64,000 nucleotides of DNA from CAUZIZ01 sp965222655 (GTDB lineage Bacteria > Acidobacteriota > UBA6911 > RPQK01 > JAJDTT01), in contig CBDCUP010000022.1 in NCBI GenBank assembly GCA_965222655.1, positions 1,364,001 through 1,428,000 of the forward strand. Direction: 5' to 3'. The notes under the pieces are model-generated. The model made no database searches and had not been told where the DNA came from. It saw nothing but the letters and a program-made list of their open reading frames with translations. Numbering within the stretch: the first letter of the stretch is position 1; the number at the start of each line of letters is the position of its first letter. A program made the position numbers and the translations under genes. Shown here piece after piece: positions 1 to 9,307 of the stretch.

Positions 1-1
1 G

Positions 2-1279
2 CCGCCCTGGAGCCCCGACACCACCACCGAATTGATCGAGCTCTGGAGTCCACCCAGTTGGGACCCCGAGGAGAGGGTCTGGAAGATGTGGTATTCGGTG
101 TCGGAGCAGAGAACCGGGTACGCTCGATCGCAGGACGGTCTGCGTTGGGAGAAGCCCCTGCTGGGGAGGCGTGACTTCAGAGGGTCAAAGCAGAACAACC
201 TGGTGGTGGTTCGCCAGGAGCCCGAGACCTACATCCAACACGCGCTGATCGATCCGGACGCCTCGGCCGAATCACGCTACAAGGGACTCACAGGCTACCG
301 GGATCGCAGGCCCCTGGTTTCCTCCGACGGATTCGAATTCTCGCTGCTCGATGTTCCTCCGATTCCCAGCCAGGACCAGTCGGGTTTGATCTACGACCGG
401 TTGGAGAAACAGTTCATCGCCACCGTCAAGCACCGGGGACCCTTCGGCCGTTCGGTCTATCTTTGCCTCAGTAGCGATTTCCGCACCTGGAGTCAGCCCG
501 AGCTGATCTTCCATGCCGATGCTCTGGATCAGAAACTGGGCGAAAAGCGGGTTCGGGAGCACCTCGTGAATCCAGGGCTCCGGACCCTGACCGTCAACGT
601 CCCCGAACAATACAACACGGAGATCTACAACATGCCGGTGTTCCGGTATGAGGGCATCTACATCGGTCTCCCCACCTATTTCGAGTCGAGCGGCCATTCA
701 CCCAACCGCAACCAGGAGGGGGTGAACTCGGTCAAGCTGTCGGTCAGCCGTGACCTGAGACGTTGGGAGAAGGTGGGCTACCGCTCCTCTTTCATCCCGG
801 TGTCCGAGATAGGTCGGGGAGTCGTCGACACGGGCCAATTGCTGGCGACGCAGCCGGTTCGGATGGGTGAGGAGCTGTGGTTCTACTACAGCGGAATCAA
901 CCACCGGTTCACCCAGAAGGAAGGGTACCGGGGAGGAATTCACCTCGCCCGACTGAGGCGGGATGGATTTGTCTCCTTCCGGGGCGATGATCGAGGAGGC
1001 TTCGTGGAAACGCGGGAGGTTCGATTCGACGGCAGGCGTCTGTTCCTGAATGCCGACGCCGAAAAGGGTGAGATCCGGGTCGAGGTCCTGGAGCGTCGCG
1101 GCCGGACCGTCCTGGAGGACTGGAGCCGGGAGCAGGCCCAGCCGTGGACGGGGGATCACCTGCAGGCTGAGGTGAGATGGCAGGGGCAGAGCAGTCTTGA
1201 GCCTCTTCGGGGGCAGACCGTGCGGTTCCGTCTCTACCTCAAGAACGCGGACCTGTTCTCATTCTGGATCGAAAACTAA
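2..1279 (+). CDS. Glycosidase-like five-bladed beta-propeller protein, 5-prime end cut by window
   Basis: The frame is open from base 2, so the true start lies upstream; a TTG at 32 is only the first possible start inside the window. The protein resembles GH32/GH43-type propeller proteins that bind or cleave glycans outside the cytoplasm. Visible blade motifs include KMWY followed by YARSQDGLRWEKP and KQNNLVV. The same motifs recur in the lipoprotein at 13814-15418 (RLWYQAQ, YAESEDGISWRKP, RNNNLL), so the two are paralogues. The C-terminus (FRLYLKNADLFSFWIEN) looks like an added beta-sandwich. No catalytic acidic residues can be assigned by eye, so enzymatic activity is unproven; the family-level call is inference. 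Confidence 0.7.
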   Translation, partial: PPWSPDTTTELIELWSPPSWDPEERVWKMWYSVSEQRTGYARSQDGLRWEKPLLGRRDFRGSKQNNLVVVRQEPETYIQHALIDPDASAESRYKGLTGYRDRRPLVSSDGFEFSLLDVPPIPSQDQSGLIYDRLEKQFIATVKHRGPFGRSVYLCLSSDFRTWSQPELIFHADALDQKLGEKRVREHLVNPGLRTLTVNVPEQYNTEIYNMPVFRYEGIYIGLPTYFESSGHSPNRNQEGVNSVKLSVSRDLRRWEKVGYRSSFIPVSEIGRGVVDTGQLLATQPVRMGEELWFYYSGINHRFTQKEGYRGGIHLARLRRDGFVSFRGDDRGGFVETREVRFDGRRLFLNADAEKGEIRVEVLERRGRTVLEDWSREQAQPWTGDHLQAEVRWQGQSSLEPLRGQTVRFRLYLKNADLFSFWIEN

Positions 1280-1572
1280 ACTTCAACGAAAGGTCCCAAG
1301 TCCCAGGTCCCAGGTTGGGCAACCATCAGCTCCAAGTACCTAAACATCGCCGGTCCAGCAGAGCCGCGAATCAATAGGACTTTCCTTTTGGATTGAGTTC
1401 TAGGAAAGAAAGTAGAAGCAAGCGAAAAGAGCCCAAAAGGGGCTGAAATGAGGTGGATGGGGAAATCGACGGGGATCGAAAGGATTGAGATCGCGTAACG
1501 GGGGTGGGAGCGGAGGCGAGACGATGCCAAAGAGCCGGTCGGGAGGGAAAATAGACACAGGGATAGTGCAAG
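1280..1572. other. Intergenic, no gene seen
   Basis: About 290 bases between the propeller gene and the IS91-like remnant. I see no convincing coding frame, promoter or RNA. Only a short duplicated stretch (tcccaagtcccaggtcccag, near 1291-1311) stands out. Confidence 0.5.
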
Positions 1573-1602
1573 CCCACTGAAGAGCTCGAGCTCTTCAGTG
1601 GG
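1573..1602. repeat. Perfect 30-bp palindrome at the 3-prime end of the IS91-like gene
   Basis: Arms CCCACTGAAGAGCTC and GAGCTCTTCAGTGGG meet without a loop. The stop codon of the IS91-like transposase (minus strand) lies inside it. IS91-family elements carry their replication origin (oriIS) with a hairpin just beyond the transposase 3-prime end, so an origin-end hairpin is the natural reading; it could also act as a terminator. Confidence 0.6.
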
Positions 1603-2806
1603 GCCAGTCCGGAACCTCGTCCCAGAAGAGCGAGTCGTCGGAGGCTCGAACGGCTTGAGCCCGCTGGGGAGAAAGTTCCGCCAGAAAGTGTTGCAGCTTT
1701 TGCGGAAACAACCGGGGTGGGGGCGCCCGTTGCAGCCCTTGCCCCTGCTTCAAATGCGCCAGAATCCGGCGGATCACATGAGGCTGCTCGATCACCGCGA
1801 TCACGCGCAGAGAGCCGCCGCAACCCCAGCGCAAGGGATCGACGTCATAGATCTTGCGGAGCAGACGAGCCCAGCTGCGCCGGCGCCGGCGGCTGAAGCG
1901 CTCGGCCGCGGACTCCTGCTCGGCGGAGCGGTCCTCGGAGAGCGGGCCGTGGACGGCTTTCTGCTGCTGCCGTCGTTTTCCACGTGAGGCGCTAGCGTAA
2001 CGGCCCTAATAGCGAACCTGGTGTTCGTTGCGATCAGGGATGTGCGAGCAGACCCGGGCCCTCCAGTCCAGGGCATCCAGGGACTGCAGCGTCCCCTTGC
2101 CGGTGCGGTAGAGGATCTGGCCGCGATCGCTCTGATAGTCGAGGCGGGAGGCGGCGAAACTGGGACGTCGAATGGTGGCGGCCAGACGCTCCAGAGCCGG
2201 GCGATCCTCGGGGGGAACGGGTCCAGAGCAGTAGACCCCAAATCCGGAGGGAGACCAGGCGCGCAACTTCTGGGCGAACTCCGGACTGAGTCGATGCCGG
2301 GCCACCCTCATCTCCAAGACCCGGTGCTGGAACAGGCGGCTGAGCAGAGGGGAGTCGAAGCCGTCGATCGAGACCTCACGGCCGTCCCGATTCCAGGCCG
2401 TGTCGCTGACCAGCCCATGGAGGTGAGCGTGAGGTCGCAAGTTGTCTCCCCAGGTCTGGATAGTGAGGATGGCCCCGGGAACCGAGCCGGGCCCCAAGCG
2501 GCTGGCGACGTAGTCTCGGAGGCTGGCCCAGGCGCAGCGGCAGAGCTCTCCCAAGAGCTTTCGGTCTTTGTAGAAGGCCGGACGCAGGACCCTCGGAATC
2601 GTCCACACCAGTTGCCGGTGGTCCACTTCCTCGATCACCTCCTCGAGCGCCTGTTCGAGGAAAGCGGCCACCTGCTTGGCTTGGCAACTCGGACAAAAAC
2701 AGCGCGTTTTGGGTGCTTCATCACGGAACTGTTGTTGATTCTCTCCAGCAGCCCCGCAACACCTGATTCTAGCTGGATTCCCTGCCCGTTTTCTGGCAAC
2801 AAACAT
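1595..2806 (-). pseudogene. IS91-family Y2/HUH transposase, interrupted by in-frame amber codon
   Basis: Read from 2806 to 1595, this is a rolling-circle (HUH) transposase. It shows a CFCPSC zinc-binding piece, the metal-binding HUH stretch PHAHLHGLV, and the late region ending ARLLRKIYDVDP and LRVIAVIEQPHVI typical of IS91/IS801 proteins. A TAG at 2006-2008 follows HQVRY, and the same frame then reads on as GRYASASRGKRR down to a stop at 1595. The usual CPxCG motif near the C-terminus has become WGCGG. The N-terminus is shorter than in complete relatives and abuts the IS1-like gene at 2809, so it is probably truncated. Amber stop plus N-terminal loss make an inactive copy likely. Confidence 0.8.
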
Positions 2807-2808
2807 GT

Positions 2809-3897
2809 ATGAAGCGGAGCCGAGGACGATCTCGCTGCTGTCCCAACCCCGATTGCTGCTTGGGAGGCCAGGCCGGCAAAGGCAACATCATTCGACACTC
2901 CTTCTACATCACCTCGCAGGGCAGACGGCGGCGGTACCGTTGCAACGAGTGCGGTCGGACCTTCTCCTCGACTCACGGCACTCCGTATTATCGGCTGCAT
3001 AAGCCCAGATCTTTGTTCGATGAAGTCGTTCGGATATGCGTCCATGGTATTGGGATCTCAGCCGTGGCTCGCATCAAGCGGATGGCCTGGGGGACAGTCG
3101 CCCACTGGCTTGAATCGGCGGCTACATGCGCTGCCCGGTTCAACGATCGGATGCTGAAAGGTTTCGTGATCCGTGAGCTGCAGGCCGACGAGATCAGGAC
3201 CTTTGTGGGGGCAAAGAAGCGGGTGCGTTGGGTGCTAACCACCCTGGAAGTTTGGTCCAGACTTTGGATCTCCTTCGAGATCGGGCGCCGTAACTTCCTG
3301 AACATCAAGAGAGTGCTGCTCGATACCCTGCGGCGAGGTCGCGTTGAACACCGCTTCCTGTTCACCACGGATGGCTTCGAGATGTACGAGTGGGCGGCGA
3401 AAAGGCTGCTCCCTAGAGTCTGTATCTATGGTCAAGTGATCAAGAAGCGCCGCGAGAATCGGGTGGTCAAGGTCGATCGTAGACTGCTACTCGGAACACC
3501 GGCAGAACTGGAGGAGGCACTCTTTCATTCGGAGGACTCGAGCACCCTGAATACCAGTTTTGTGGAGCGCCATAATCTAACCATCCGCCAGGGCTGTTCC
3601 TATCTGGGCCGCCGCACCCCTTGCCACGCCCGGCGCACGGACTTCTTGGAAGGCCAGGTGGCTCTGCTCATGGCCTATTACAATTTTCTACGACCGCACC
3701 GGGCTTTGAAGTTTGGCACCACGATAAGGACTCCAGCCATGCAAGCCGGGTTGGCTAAGAAGAGACTCTCCTTCCGGGATGTATTCACAAGCCGAGCAGC
3801 GTTCTTTTTAGGTTCATCCGGTAAATGGGGAGGTGCCGCCAGTCAAAGGCAGGCCGTGGAAACTGCCGCACTATGCAAACCGTGGAAAAACAACTAG
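2809..3897 (+). pseudogene. IS1-like DDE transposase with its end replaced by element E1
   Basis: The N-terminal zinc ribbon (CCPNPDCC and YRCNECGRTFSS) is followed by a helix-turn-helix region and a DDE core (TTDGFEMYEW, FVERHNLTIRQGC, YYNFLRPHRALK), the layout of IS1-type single-ORF transposases. From 3811 the frame runs into an inserted E1 copy, which supplies the last residues (GSSGKWGG to KNN) and the stop codon. Removing E1 plus one 8-bp target copy (327 bp, divisible by three) lets the frame run on to a stop at 4239, giving about 367 residues. No intact inverted repeats of the host IS were found. Probably inactive. Confidence 0.7.
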
Positions 3898-4129
3898 TTC
3901 TGGAGGAGAACTGGCAAGTGCTCGCAGTTGTTTTTCCACCGTTCGCACAGCGCTTGGAAAACTCCGTATCACGGGCTTGCTGGCCCAGTTCGATGTCGCT
4001 CGGAGTTTTCCACAGTTCCCACGGCCTCTGCTACTGCAGCCGACTATATTGACAAGCGAACGGGGAACCAGATTTGGGATCCGGAAAGCGCCGAACCACG
4101 TTCCCACCTCCCCATTTACCGGATGACCC
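3811..4129 (+). mobile_element. E1 element, copy 1 (non-autonomous, 319 bp)
   Basis: Begins GGTTCATCCGGTAAATGGGG and ends with the matching inverted repeat (...CCGGATGACCC); the repeats are about 25 bp with one mismatch at position 3. It is flanked by the 8-bp duplication TCTTTTTA (3803-3810 and 4130-4137). Inside are nested hairpins: GTGGAAAAACAACT pairing with AGTTGTTTTTCCAC, and TGGAAAACTCCG pairing with CGGAGTTTTCCA. Subtype A at both ends. It encodes no plausible transposase. Confidence 0.9.
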
Positions 4130-4221
4130 TCTTTTTATTTGTTTTGATGATGGTTGCCGCAGGGTTCTCTAGATTTGATTTCAAGCCTCTCCAGGTTAGA
4201 TTCTGGCGGAGGGGGAATGGC

Positions 4222-4791
4222 TCAACAACACTTGCCTGAAGAAGCACCGATCCCTTCCCAGTCCCGCAGCCGCCCCAGCCACCGGGTGACGACTCGAATG
4301 CCGTCGTACAACAGCTCACTGTCGAGCGGATAGTGGACGTTGGTCTGGACCGCCGTGGCATCGACCCGAATCCGTTGGCCTTTTTCCAGACCCCGAGCCT
4401 GCGCCCAGCGCACCAAGTGGTCGTTGATCGCCTTCCATGTCCCCGGCTCAATCTTCCCCAGGTTCTCCGCCAGGGTGGCTTTGCTGATCGACGCCCCATA
4501 GGGCAAGCGACAGAACCTCTGACAGCTTTGCGAATCCACCAGATGAAACTCCAGCTTGCGATAGCTGAACTGATGCAGCTGTTTGATGACGGCACAACGC
4601 AGCACCTGCTCGGCCGTCAAACCGGGGGCGCCGACGCTGGAATCGACCCTGTCAGAGAGATCTTGTACTATCCGCTCCAGCGTCTGGGGATTGTCGTCCA
4701 GGATGCGCGAGATCAGCTTCAATTCCTGGGCCAGCTGGTGATCGGGCCATTGCGGGGAAAGAGGGCGTTGTTTTTCACGTGTTTTACGCAT
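4222..4791 (-). pseudogene. ISNCY-family transposase, N-terminal fragment
   Basis: The 189-residue frame starting MRKTREKQRPLS is nearly identical to the first ~180 residues of the ISNCY transposase at 43108-44409. Identity stops near 4247 (after LRDWEGIG), where unrelated sequence supplies ASSGKCC and a stop. More than half of the protein, including most of the catalytic core, is missing. The 5-prime flank of the IS is kept out to the terminal sequence CGGACGGGCACTA near 4941. A dead, truncated copy. Confidence 0.85.
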
Positions 4792-4941
4792 CGTCGAACT
4801 CCTGAAATCGTTGCAAGTCGTTTTAGCCTAATTGTTTACACCGAATAGACTAGCAAACGACCCTGACAATTTAGGAGTCTGAAAAAGCCCTCTTTCCCCT
4901 TCCTTATCAATCAGTTAGAGATTTTCGGACGGGCACTAGCT
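4247..4941 (-). mobile_element. Truncated ISNCY copy (5-prime half only)
   Basis: The right-hand end carries CGGACGGGCACTA, the reverse complement of the left end of the longer copy at 42976. The other end is lost near 4247, next to the IS1-like remnant and E1 copy 1. Same family as the element at 42976-46134. Confidence 0.7.
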
Positions 4942-5437
4942 AGCTACCTCCCTGTGCCTCGATCTGCCTCAAGAGCCAACAACAGTCTTCTTTCTGGATC
5001 TAGCAACGCGGAGAATCTTCATAAGGAACGGATGGGTTGATTGGGGCGGCACCGGTCCATCCCTCTATGTGAGCGTGACTATAACCCACGCCTGCAAAAG
5101 GATCAATCCAGAAGCTTCGAGTCCAGGACCTGAGAGGTGTCCTGCAGCGTCATTTCCGCGAGCTTTATCAACTTAACCGAGGATCGGCAAGAATTGTGGA
5201 ATGGGATCACGATATCATCGCCACCGCTGCTGATTGGACGTTTTATCGACAGATTCCTCGGACGACCGTGTTAGTGTGACAAAAACGTGGGCTTCTAACC
5301 GATTGATCGTAATCATGTTATGACGATGTCTAAATAGCTGAACCGGACAGTCCGTGGTTCCGGATCCTAAACACCAACCCTCAAGGTAAAATCTTCCCTG
5401 GAATCTGGTACTCGAAGACCTGGGACTTATCTATAGC
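4942..5437. other. Intergenic stretch with a possible degraded reading frame
   Basis: About 500 bases. One frame (5085-5278, plus strand) stays open without a start codon and reads with protein-like composition (RGVLQRHFRELYQLN, EWDHDIIATAADWTFYRQIP). I do not recognise it; it could be the tail of a gene whose front was removed when the neighbouring IS DNA arrived. No promoter or RNA gene was identified. Confidence 0.35.
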
Positions 5438-7096
5438 ATGCTCTCTCTCGACCAGATCGACCCTAGCGACTACCAGAAGGTGGGCCCCAAGGCGGCTTCG
5501 TTGGCGCGCTTGCGACATCGGTGTGGTCTGCAGGTGCCGGAAGCAGTCGTCATCGATAATCACTGGTTGCACCTGTTTCTCGACAGCGCCGGTTTGAGCA
5601 GCAAGGTCGAGCTCCTGAAACAGATCCTCTGGACTATCCGTCAGGAGCACCTCGAGAAGGTCAGTTCGGAAGTCGTCTCCGGCCTGAGATCCGCCACACT
5701 GCCCGATGAGCTCGAGGGGCCTCTGCTCGATGCACTCCGAGAGAACGCCCTGGATCGAGGGCGGCTCGCCTGCCGTTCATCCAGCAGTTTGGAGGATTCG
5801 AGTCACTCAGTGTTTCCCGGTGTGTTCCTCTCAGTCCTGGGCACATCGGATTTGCTTGAGCTTCGCCAGGCCATCGTAAACTGCTACGCCTCACTCTTTG
5901 AGATGAGGGCCTTGAAGTATGTCCTGTCCCGCTGGCTGCCCGAGACGGCCCTGGAGATGTCTCTGATCGTCCAAAGCCTGGTTGCGGCCGAAGTGTCAGG
6001 GGTGGCGTTCAGCCGTGACCCGATCAACCCCGACGCTGAGGCGACCATAGTCGAGGCTGTACCTGGATTGTCGGATGGTCTGGTTTCGGGACGAGAGGCG
6101 CCCTTCCGCTTCAGCGTATACGAGGATGGAAGCTCAGAGATGACTGACCAGCCCCAGAAGTCGCGGCTTCAAGCGCCCCGAGAAATCCTGACTCGCTCCC
6201 GGCTCTCCAGGCTCGGCGAGATCTGTCGCCAACTGCAACAGGAGTGCGAGCAGCACGTGGATGTCGAATTCGCCTTCGTAGCGAATCAGGATGAGCCCTA
6301 CATGCTGCAGTGTCGTCCCCTGCTGACCTCCCCACTCGGAGGAGCAGCCGAACAGCGCTGGAGTAGGCTGGCCCAGAGATCCTATCCCGGTATCGCGTGC
6401 GCCGGCGGTGTCGCTCTAGGAGTCGGTTTCAACCTTCGTCTCTTCCGCGGCGACGTTCGGCAGCTGAAGGACAAGATTCTGTTGGTGGAGAAGCTGACAA
6501 CCGACGACTACGAGGCCATTTTCTCCTGTCGGGGCATCGTCTCCGAGCGGCACGACAGCCAATTGAATCATGTGAGCATCGCCTGCCGTGAAATCGGCCT
6601 GCCCTACCTCGCGGCCGTGGAGAAAGCACGTGAGGAGCTGAACGGTCAGTTCCTGGCGTTAGACGCCAACAGCGGTTTGGTGCACCTGCTCCCGAGCGAA
6701 ATCCAGGATTCTGAGGCGTCGACGGAGCGTGTCGAGCGGGGAAACGCTTCGATTCAAGAAGTCGCCTATCTTCCGCTTCTAGAACATACCGAGCTCACTG
6801 GAGAAGTGAGCTTTCATGGTATTGACCTTCTGATCCTCGAAACCGCGCAGAAAACAGCTGACAAGGTTGGCTTTGAGTCCGCGCTTGCGGAGCAGCTGGA
6901 CCTCGCTCTCGAAGCACAACCGGAAATGACCCTCTTGCTGCCTCCTCCGTCACTGGCGGAAGAGGAAATCGAGGTGCTCAACCGCTGCCTGACGGGAATA
7001 CAACTGACGCCGAAGACACTCTGCGACTGGTTCGACCGGGTCATCGGGCGAATGCGCCACCGGGAGCGGGTACTCCGAAAAGACGAAAAAGGCTAG
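5438..7096 (+). CDS. PEP-synthase/PPDK-like phosphotransferase (ATP-grasp plus phosphohistidine domain)
   Basis: Residues 1-290 form the nucleotide-binding domain of the pyruvate phosphate dikinase/PEP synthase family (VGPKAASLARL near the start, RSSSSLED, a VSGVAFSRDPINPD motif and EFAFVANQDEPYMLQCRP). Residues 350-420 hold the swivelling phosphohistidine domain with the candidate histidine at 378 (SQLNHVSIACREIGLP). The large C-terminal PEP/pyruvate barrel of full-length PpsA is absent; about 130 unassigned residues follow instead. This shape resembles rifampicin-phosphotransferase-like or stand-alone swivelling kinases. The substrate is unknown. It converges on the epimerase at 7093-7875 and both stop codons share a CTAG. 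Confidence 0.75.
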   Translation: MLSLDQIDPSDYQKVGPKAASLARLRHRCGLQVPEAVVIDNHWLHLFLDSAGLSSKVELLKQILWTIRQEHLEKVSSEVVSGLRSATLPDELEGPLLDALRENALDRGRLACRSSSSLEDSSHSVFPGVFLSVLGTSDLLELRQAIVNCYASLFEMRALKYVLSRWLPETALEMSLIVQSLVAAEVSGVAFSRDPINPDAEATIVEAVPGLSDGLVSGREAPFRFSVYEDGSSEMTDQPQKSRLQAPREILTRSRLSRLGEICRQLQQECEQHVDVEFAFVANQDEPYMLQCRPLLTSPLGGAAEQRWSRLAQRSYPGIACAGGVALGVGFNLRLFRGDVRQLKDKILLVEKLTTDDYEAIFSCRGIVSERHDSQLNHVSIACREIGLPYLAAVEKAREELNGQFLALDANSGLVHLLPSEIQDSEASTERVERGNASIQEVAYLPLLEHTELTGEVSFHGIDLLILETAQKTADKVGFESALAEQLDLALEAQPEMTLLLPPPSLAEEEIEVLNRCLTGIQLTPKTLCDWFDRVIGRMRHRERVLRKDEKG

Positions 7097-7875
7097 GGCA
7101 GATCGAAGTCGTCCGCACTATCCTGAGGCTCCCAGCCAAGGACCTCGCGGGCGTGCTCGATGTCCCTCCAGCGCCAGCGGTTATTGGAAATGGCGTCGAA
7201 GATGTCATAGCGAAGACTCTTCGGGGCGTCCAAGCACTTCTCGACGATGCTGACGCAGTCTCGGTGGCTAAGGTAGCCAGGGAAATGGCGCACCAGCTTG
7301 GGCCTGTTTGTGTCCAGGACGGCACCCAGCCGGATACACAAGACAGAGAGCCCTCGAAAGTCAGAGTAGTACCTCCCCAACACCTCCCCGAAGACGTCAG
7401 GGACGTAGTCCAAACCTCCCGGACGTACGGGCATGCGATGATTGATCAAGGTCCACTCCGGGGGAACCTTGTCGTACTCACCGGCAGCCAGCTCACCATA
7501 CGGAGATTCCAACTCGTAACCCACCATAGTGCCCCCGCTGCTAGCCAGAATCACCCTCTGGACACCGCACCTGCAGGCGGCTTCATAGACGTTGTACCGA
7601 CCCACGATGTTCTGAGCCAGGAGCGGCTCCCACTCGTCTCCCTGGGTGTAGGCTGCCAGATGGACCACTGTGTGGATTCCCTCGAAAGCGGGAAGGATGG
7701 CCTCCAGATCGGAGATGTCCGCTTGGTGACACGGAATGGCTTCCACCTTTCTCCGATTCAGGGCGCTGAACTCGTACTTGTGGCCGAGACCTTCTAGCAC
7801 CAGGCCTCCGATGAGACCGCTGGCTCCTGTGATCAGTACCTTCTTTGACTGCTTCTCTGGCGTCACTATTCCCAC
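7093..7875 (-). CDS. NAD-dependent epimerase/dehydratase (extended SDR) lacking the catalytic lysine
   Basis: A Rossmann-fold sugar-nucleotide epimerase-like protein of 260 residues. It has the glycine-rich GASGLIGG (17-24), HLAAYTQGD and ASSGGTM. The active-site YxxxK has become Y157-VPD-V161, so the usual lysine is missing. The neighbour at 8173-8928 is a paralogue with an intact YGCSK. The start is a GTG at 7875; another GTG three codons later is possible. An E2 element lies between the two paralogues. Catalytic competence is doubtful; a binding or altered role is possible. Confidence 0.75.
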   Translation of the reverse strand: MGIVTPEKQSKKVLITGASGLIGGLVLEGLGHKYEFSALNRRKVEAIPCHQADISDLEAILPAFEGIHTVVHLAAYTQGDEWEPLLAQNIVGRYNVYEAACRCGVQRVILASSGGTMVGYELESPYGELAAGEYDKVPPEWTLINHRMPVRPGGLDYVPDVFGEVLGRYYSDFRGLSVLCIRLGAVLDTNRPKLVRHFPGYLSHRDCVSIVEKCLDAPKSLRYDIFDAISNNRWRWRDIEHAREVLGWEPQDSADDFDLP

Positions 7876-7899
7876 CTTCCCGGAGCATAGGGCTCGTTA

Positions 7900-8172
7900 G
7901 GGTCTGTAAGGAAATAACCGATACACTTTGCTGGGGTCCCCAGGTACGCTGGCTAGGCGCGAGCGACGCGCATACCCGCTACGGTATGTAAGGAGCGAGT
8001 AACAACGCCAGCGTGCCTGCGGACCCCAGCCCGTAGGGGCGCGGCGGCGCGGGGGCATCTGCTTTGTTGCCGCTCCTGGAAAATGCGCAGCGGCATCGCC
8101 TGCGGCGCGGCGCCTCCCATCTGCCCCCACGGCGCTCGCGCCAAAGTGCATCGGTTATTTCCTTACAGACCC
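7900..8172. mobile_element. E2 element, copy A (273 bp, IS5/IS1031-like ends)
   Basis: Ends are GGGTCTGTAAGGAAATAACC and its exact reverse complement, extending past 30 bp. It is flanked by TTA on both sides (7897-7899, 8173-8175), a 3-bp duplication of the TNA type produced by IS1031-group IS5 elements. The interior holds a second long imperfect inverted repeat (GCTGGGGTCC...GGACCCCAGC). No transposase. A near-identical copy sits at 12660-12932. Confidence 0.85.
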
Positions 8173-8928
8173 TTAGTCCCGATGTTGCTCCGCCTGATCC
8201 TGGGGTTCGAAACCGAGCTCCCGGCGGGCGTTCTCCAGGCTCCGATAGCTCCACTTGTTGTCGGAAACCACGTAATAGATTCCAAAGCTCAGACTCTCGG
8301 GAGCCTCGATGCAACGACGGACCATCTGGGCAATGTCCCGATGGCTGCACCAGAGGGAGTACTCTCGCACCTTGGTCGGCCGGTCTGCCCGGTTCACAGC
8401 GCCGATACGCAAGGAGATCGAGGAGATGCCCCATTCATCTGAGAAGTGACGCGCTAGGGCCTCGCCCCAGACCTTGCTGCAGCCGTAGAGTCCGTTCGGA
8501 TGGACCACGGTCCCGTCCAACTTCTCCCACTCGTCCAATTCCTGGTAGCGTCCCTCGACCAGAGTTCGATAAGGCGACTCCCTCTCACAGCCGCTGACCG
8601 CGGCTCCGCTGCTGGCGAAAATGACCCGCCGAACTCCTGCCCGGCGCGAGGCTTCAAACACGTTATAGGTACCTACAACATTGTGGGGGAGCACATCCTC
8701 CCAGGTGGGATTCCCCTGGGCCATGGCAGCCAGGTGCACGACTGTATCCACCCCCTCGAATGCCGGCTGAATCGCCTCCAGATCGGAGATGTCCGCTCGA
8801 TGACAGGGAACACCCTCGACCGCACTCCGGTTCAAGGCTCTCAGATCGTAATCGCCCTCCAACGCCTCCCGGCAGACCTCCCCGATCAACCCACTCATTC
8901 CGGTAATCAAGACCGCTTTTTGATTCAT
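8173..8928 (-). CDS. NAD-dependent epimerase/dehydratase (extended SDR)
   Basis: 251 residues with the NAD-binding TGMSGLIG near the start, HLAAMAQG, the catalytic serine region FASSGAAVSG and an intact active-site tyrosine/lysine pair (Y148, K152 in LYGCSKVWGE). It probably acts on a nucleotide sugar or related polyol in the cytoplasm. It is a paralogue of the 7093-7875 protein and keeps the catalytic lysine that the other has lost. The TAA stop lies exactly in the TTA target duplication of the E2 element, so insertion duplicated the stop codon and spared the gene. Confidence 0.8.
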   Translation of the reverse strand: MNQKAVLITGMSGLIGEVCREALEGDYDLRALNRSAVEGVPCHRADISDLEAIQPAFEGVDTVVHLAAMAQGNPTWEDVLPHNVVGTYNVFEASRRAGVRRVIFASSGAAVSGCERESPYRTLVEGRYQELDEWEKLDGTVVHPNGLYGCSKVWGEALARHFSDEWGISSISLRIGAVNRADRPTKVREYSLWCSHRDIAQMVRRCIEAPESLSFGIYYVVSDNKWSYRSLENARRELGFEPQDQAEQHRD

Positions 8929-9063
8929 GCCGCCATTGTAGGATCTCTACGAGGAGTTTCCCAGCAGGACCTTTGCCCTTGTCCGTGCCTTTGTCCTTGC
9001 CTGGTCCTTCTACGGTCAGCGATCCCGGATTCCTGCCGGAAGGATGAAGATCGAGCCAACTAA

Positions 9064-9245
9064 GGGTCTGCGCAAGAATAACTTGGTAGAATTGGCGCTC
9101 AGATTTGCACCAGATTTGGCCGCGAACGATTGAGCGAAACCGCAGGCATAGCCGGGTCTACGTTGAGGATTTCGCGACTGAGGAGCAGCCGAAGATGGTG
9201 TGAAGATGAGATGCCAAAATGCCAAGTTATTTTTTGCGCAGACCC
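9064..9245. mobile_element. E3 element (182 bp), GGGTCTG ends
   Basis: Inverted repeats GGGTCTGCGCAAGAATAACT and the reverse complement of GGGTCTGCGCAAAAAATAAC, with one small mismatch. Flanked by TAA on both sides (9061-9063, 9246-9248). The shared GGGTCTG terminus and TNA duplication link it to E2, but the interiors differ. No coding capacity. Confidence 0.75.
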
Positions 9246-9307
9246 TAAGCGGCAGTCACTCGCGAGGCAAGGGCAACGACAAAGGCAAAGGCAGAGGCAA
9301 AGGTGGG

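Noticed and set aside
3825..4126. Conserved 75-104 codon frames recurring in every E1 copy
   Set aside because: Their repetition follows from copy identity. They occur in three frames and both strands, have no domain, and changes between subtypes do not favour silent sites.
4333..4848. Plus-strand frames opposite the ISNCY transposase copies (also 43033-44100)
   Set aside because: Exact antisense shadows of the transposase; they appear in both copies for that reason only.
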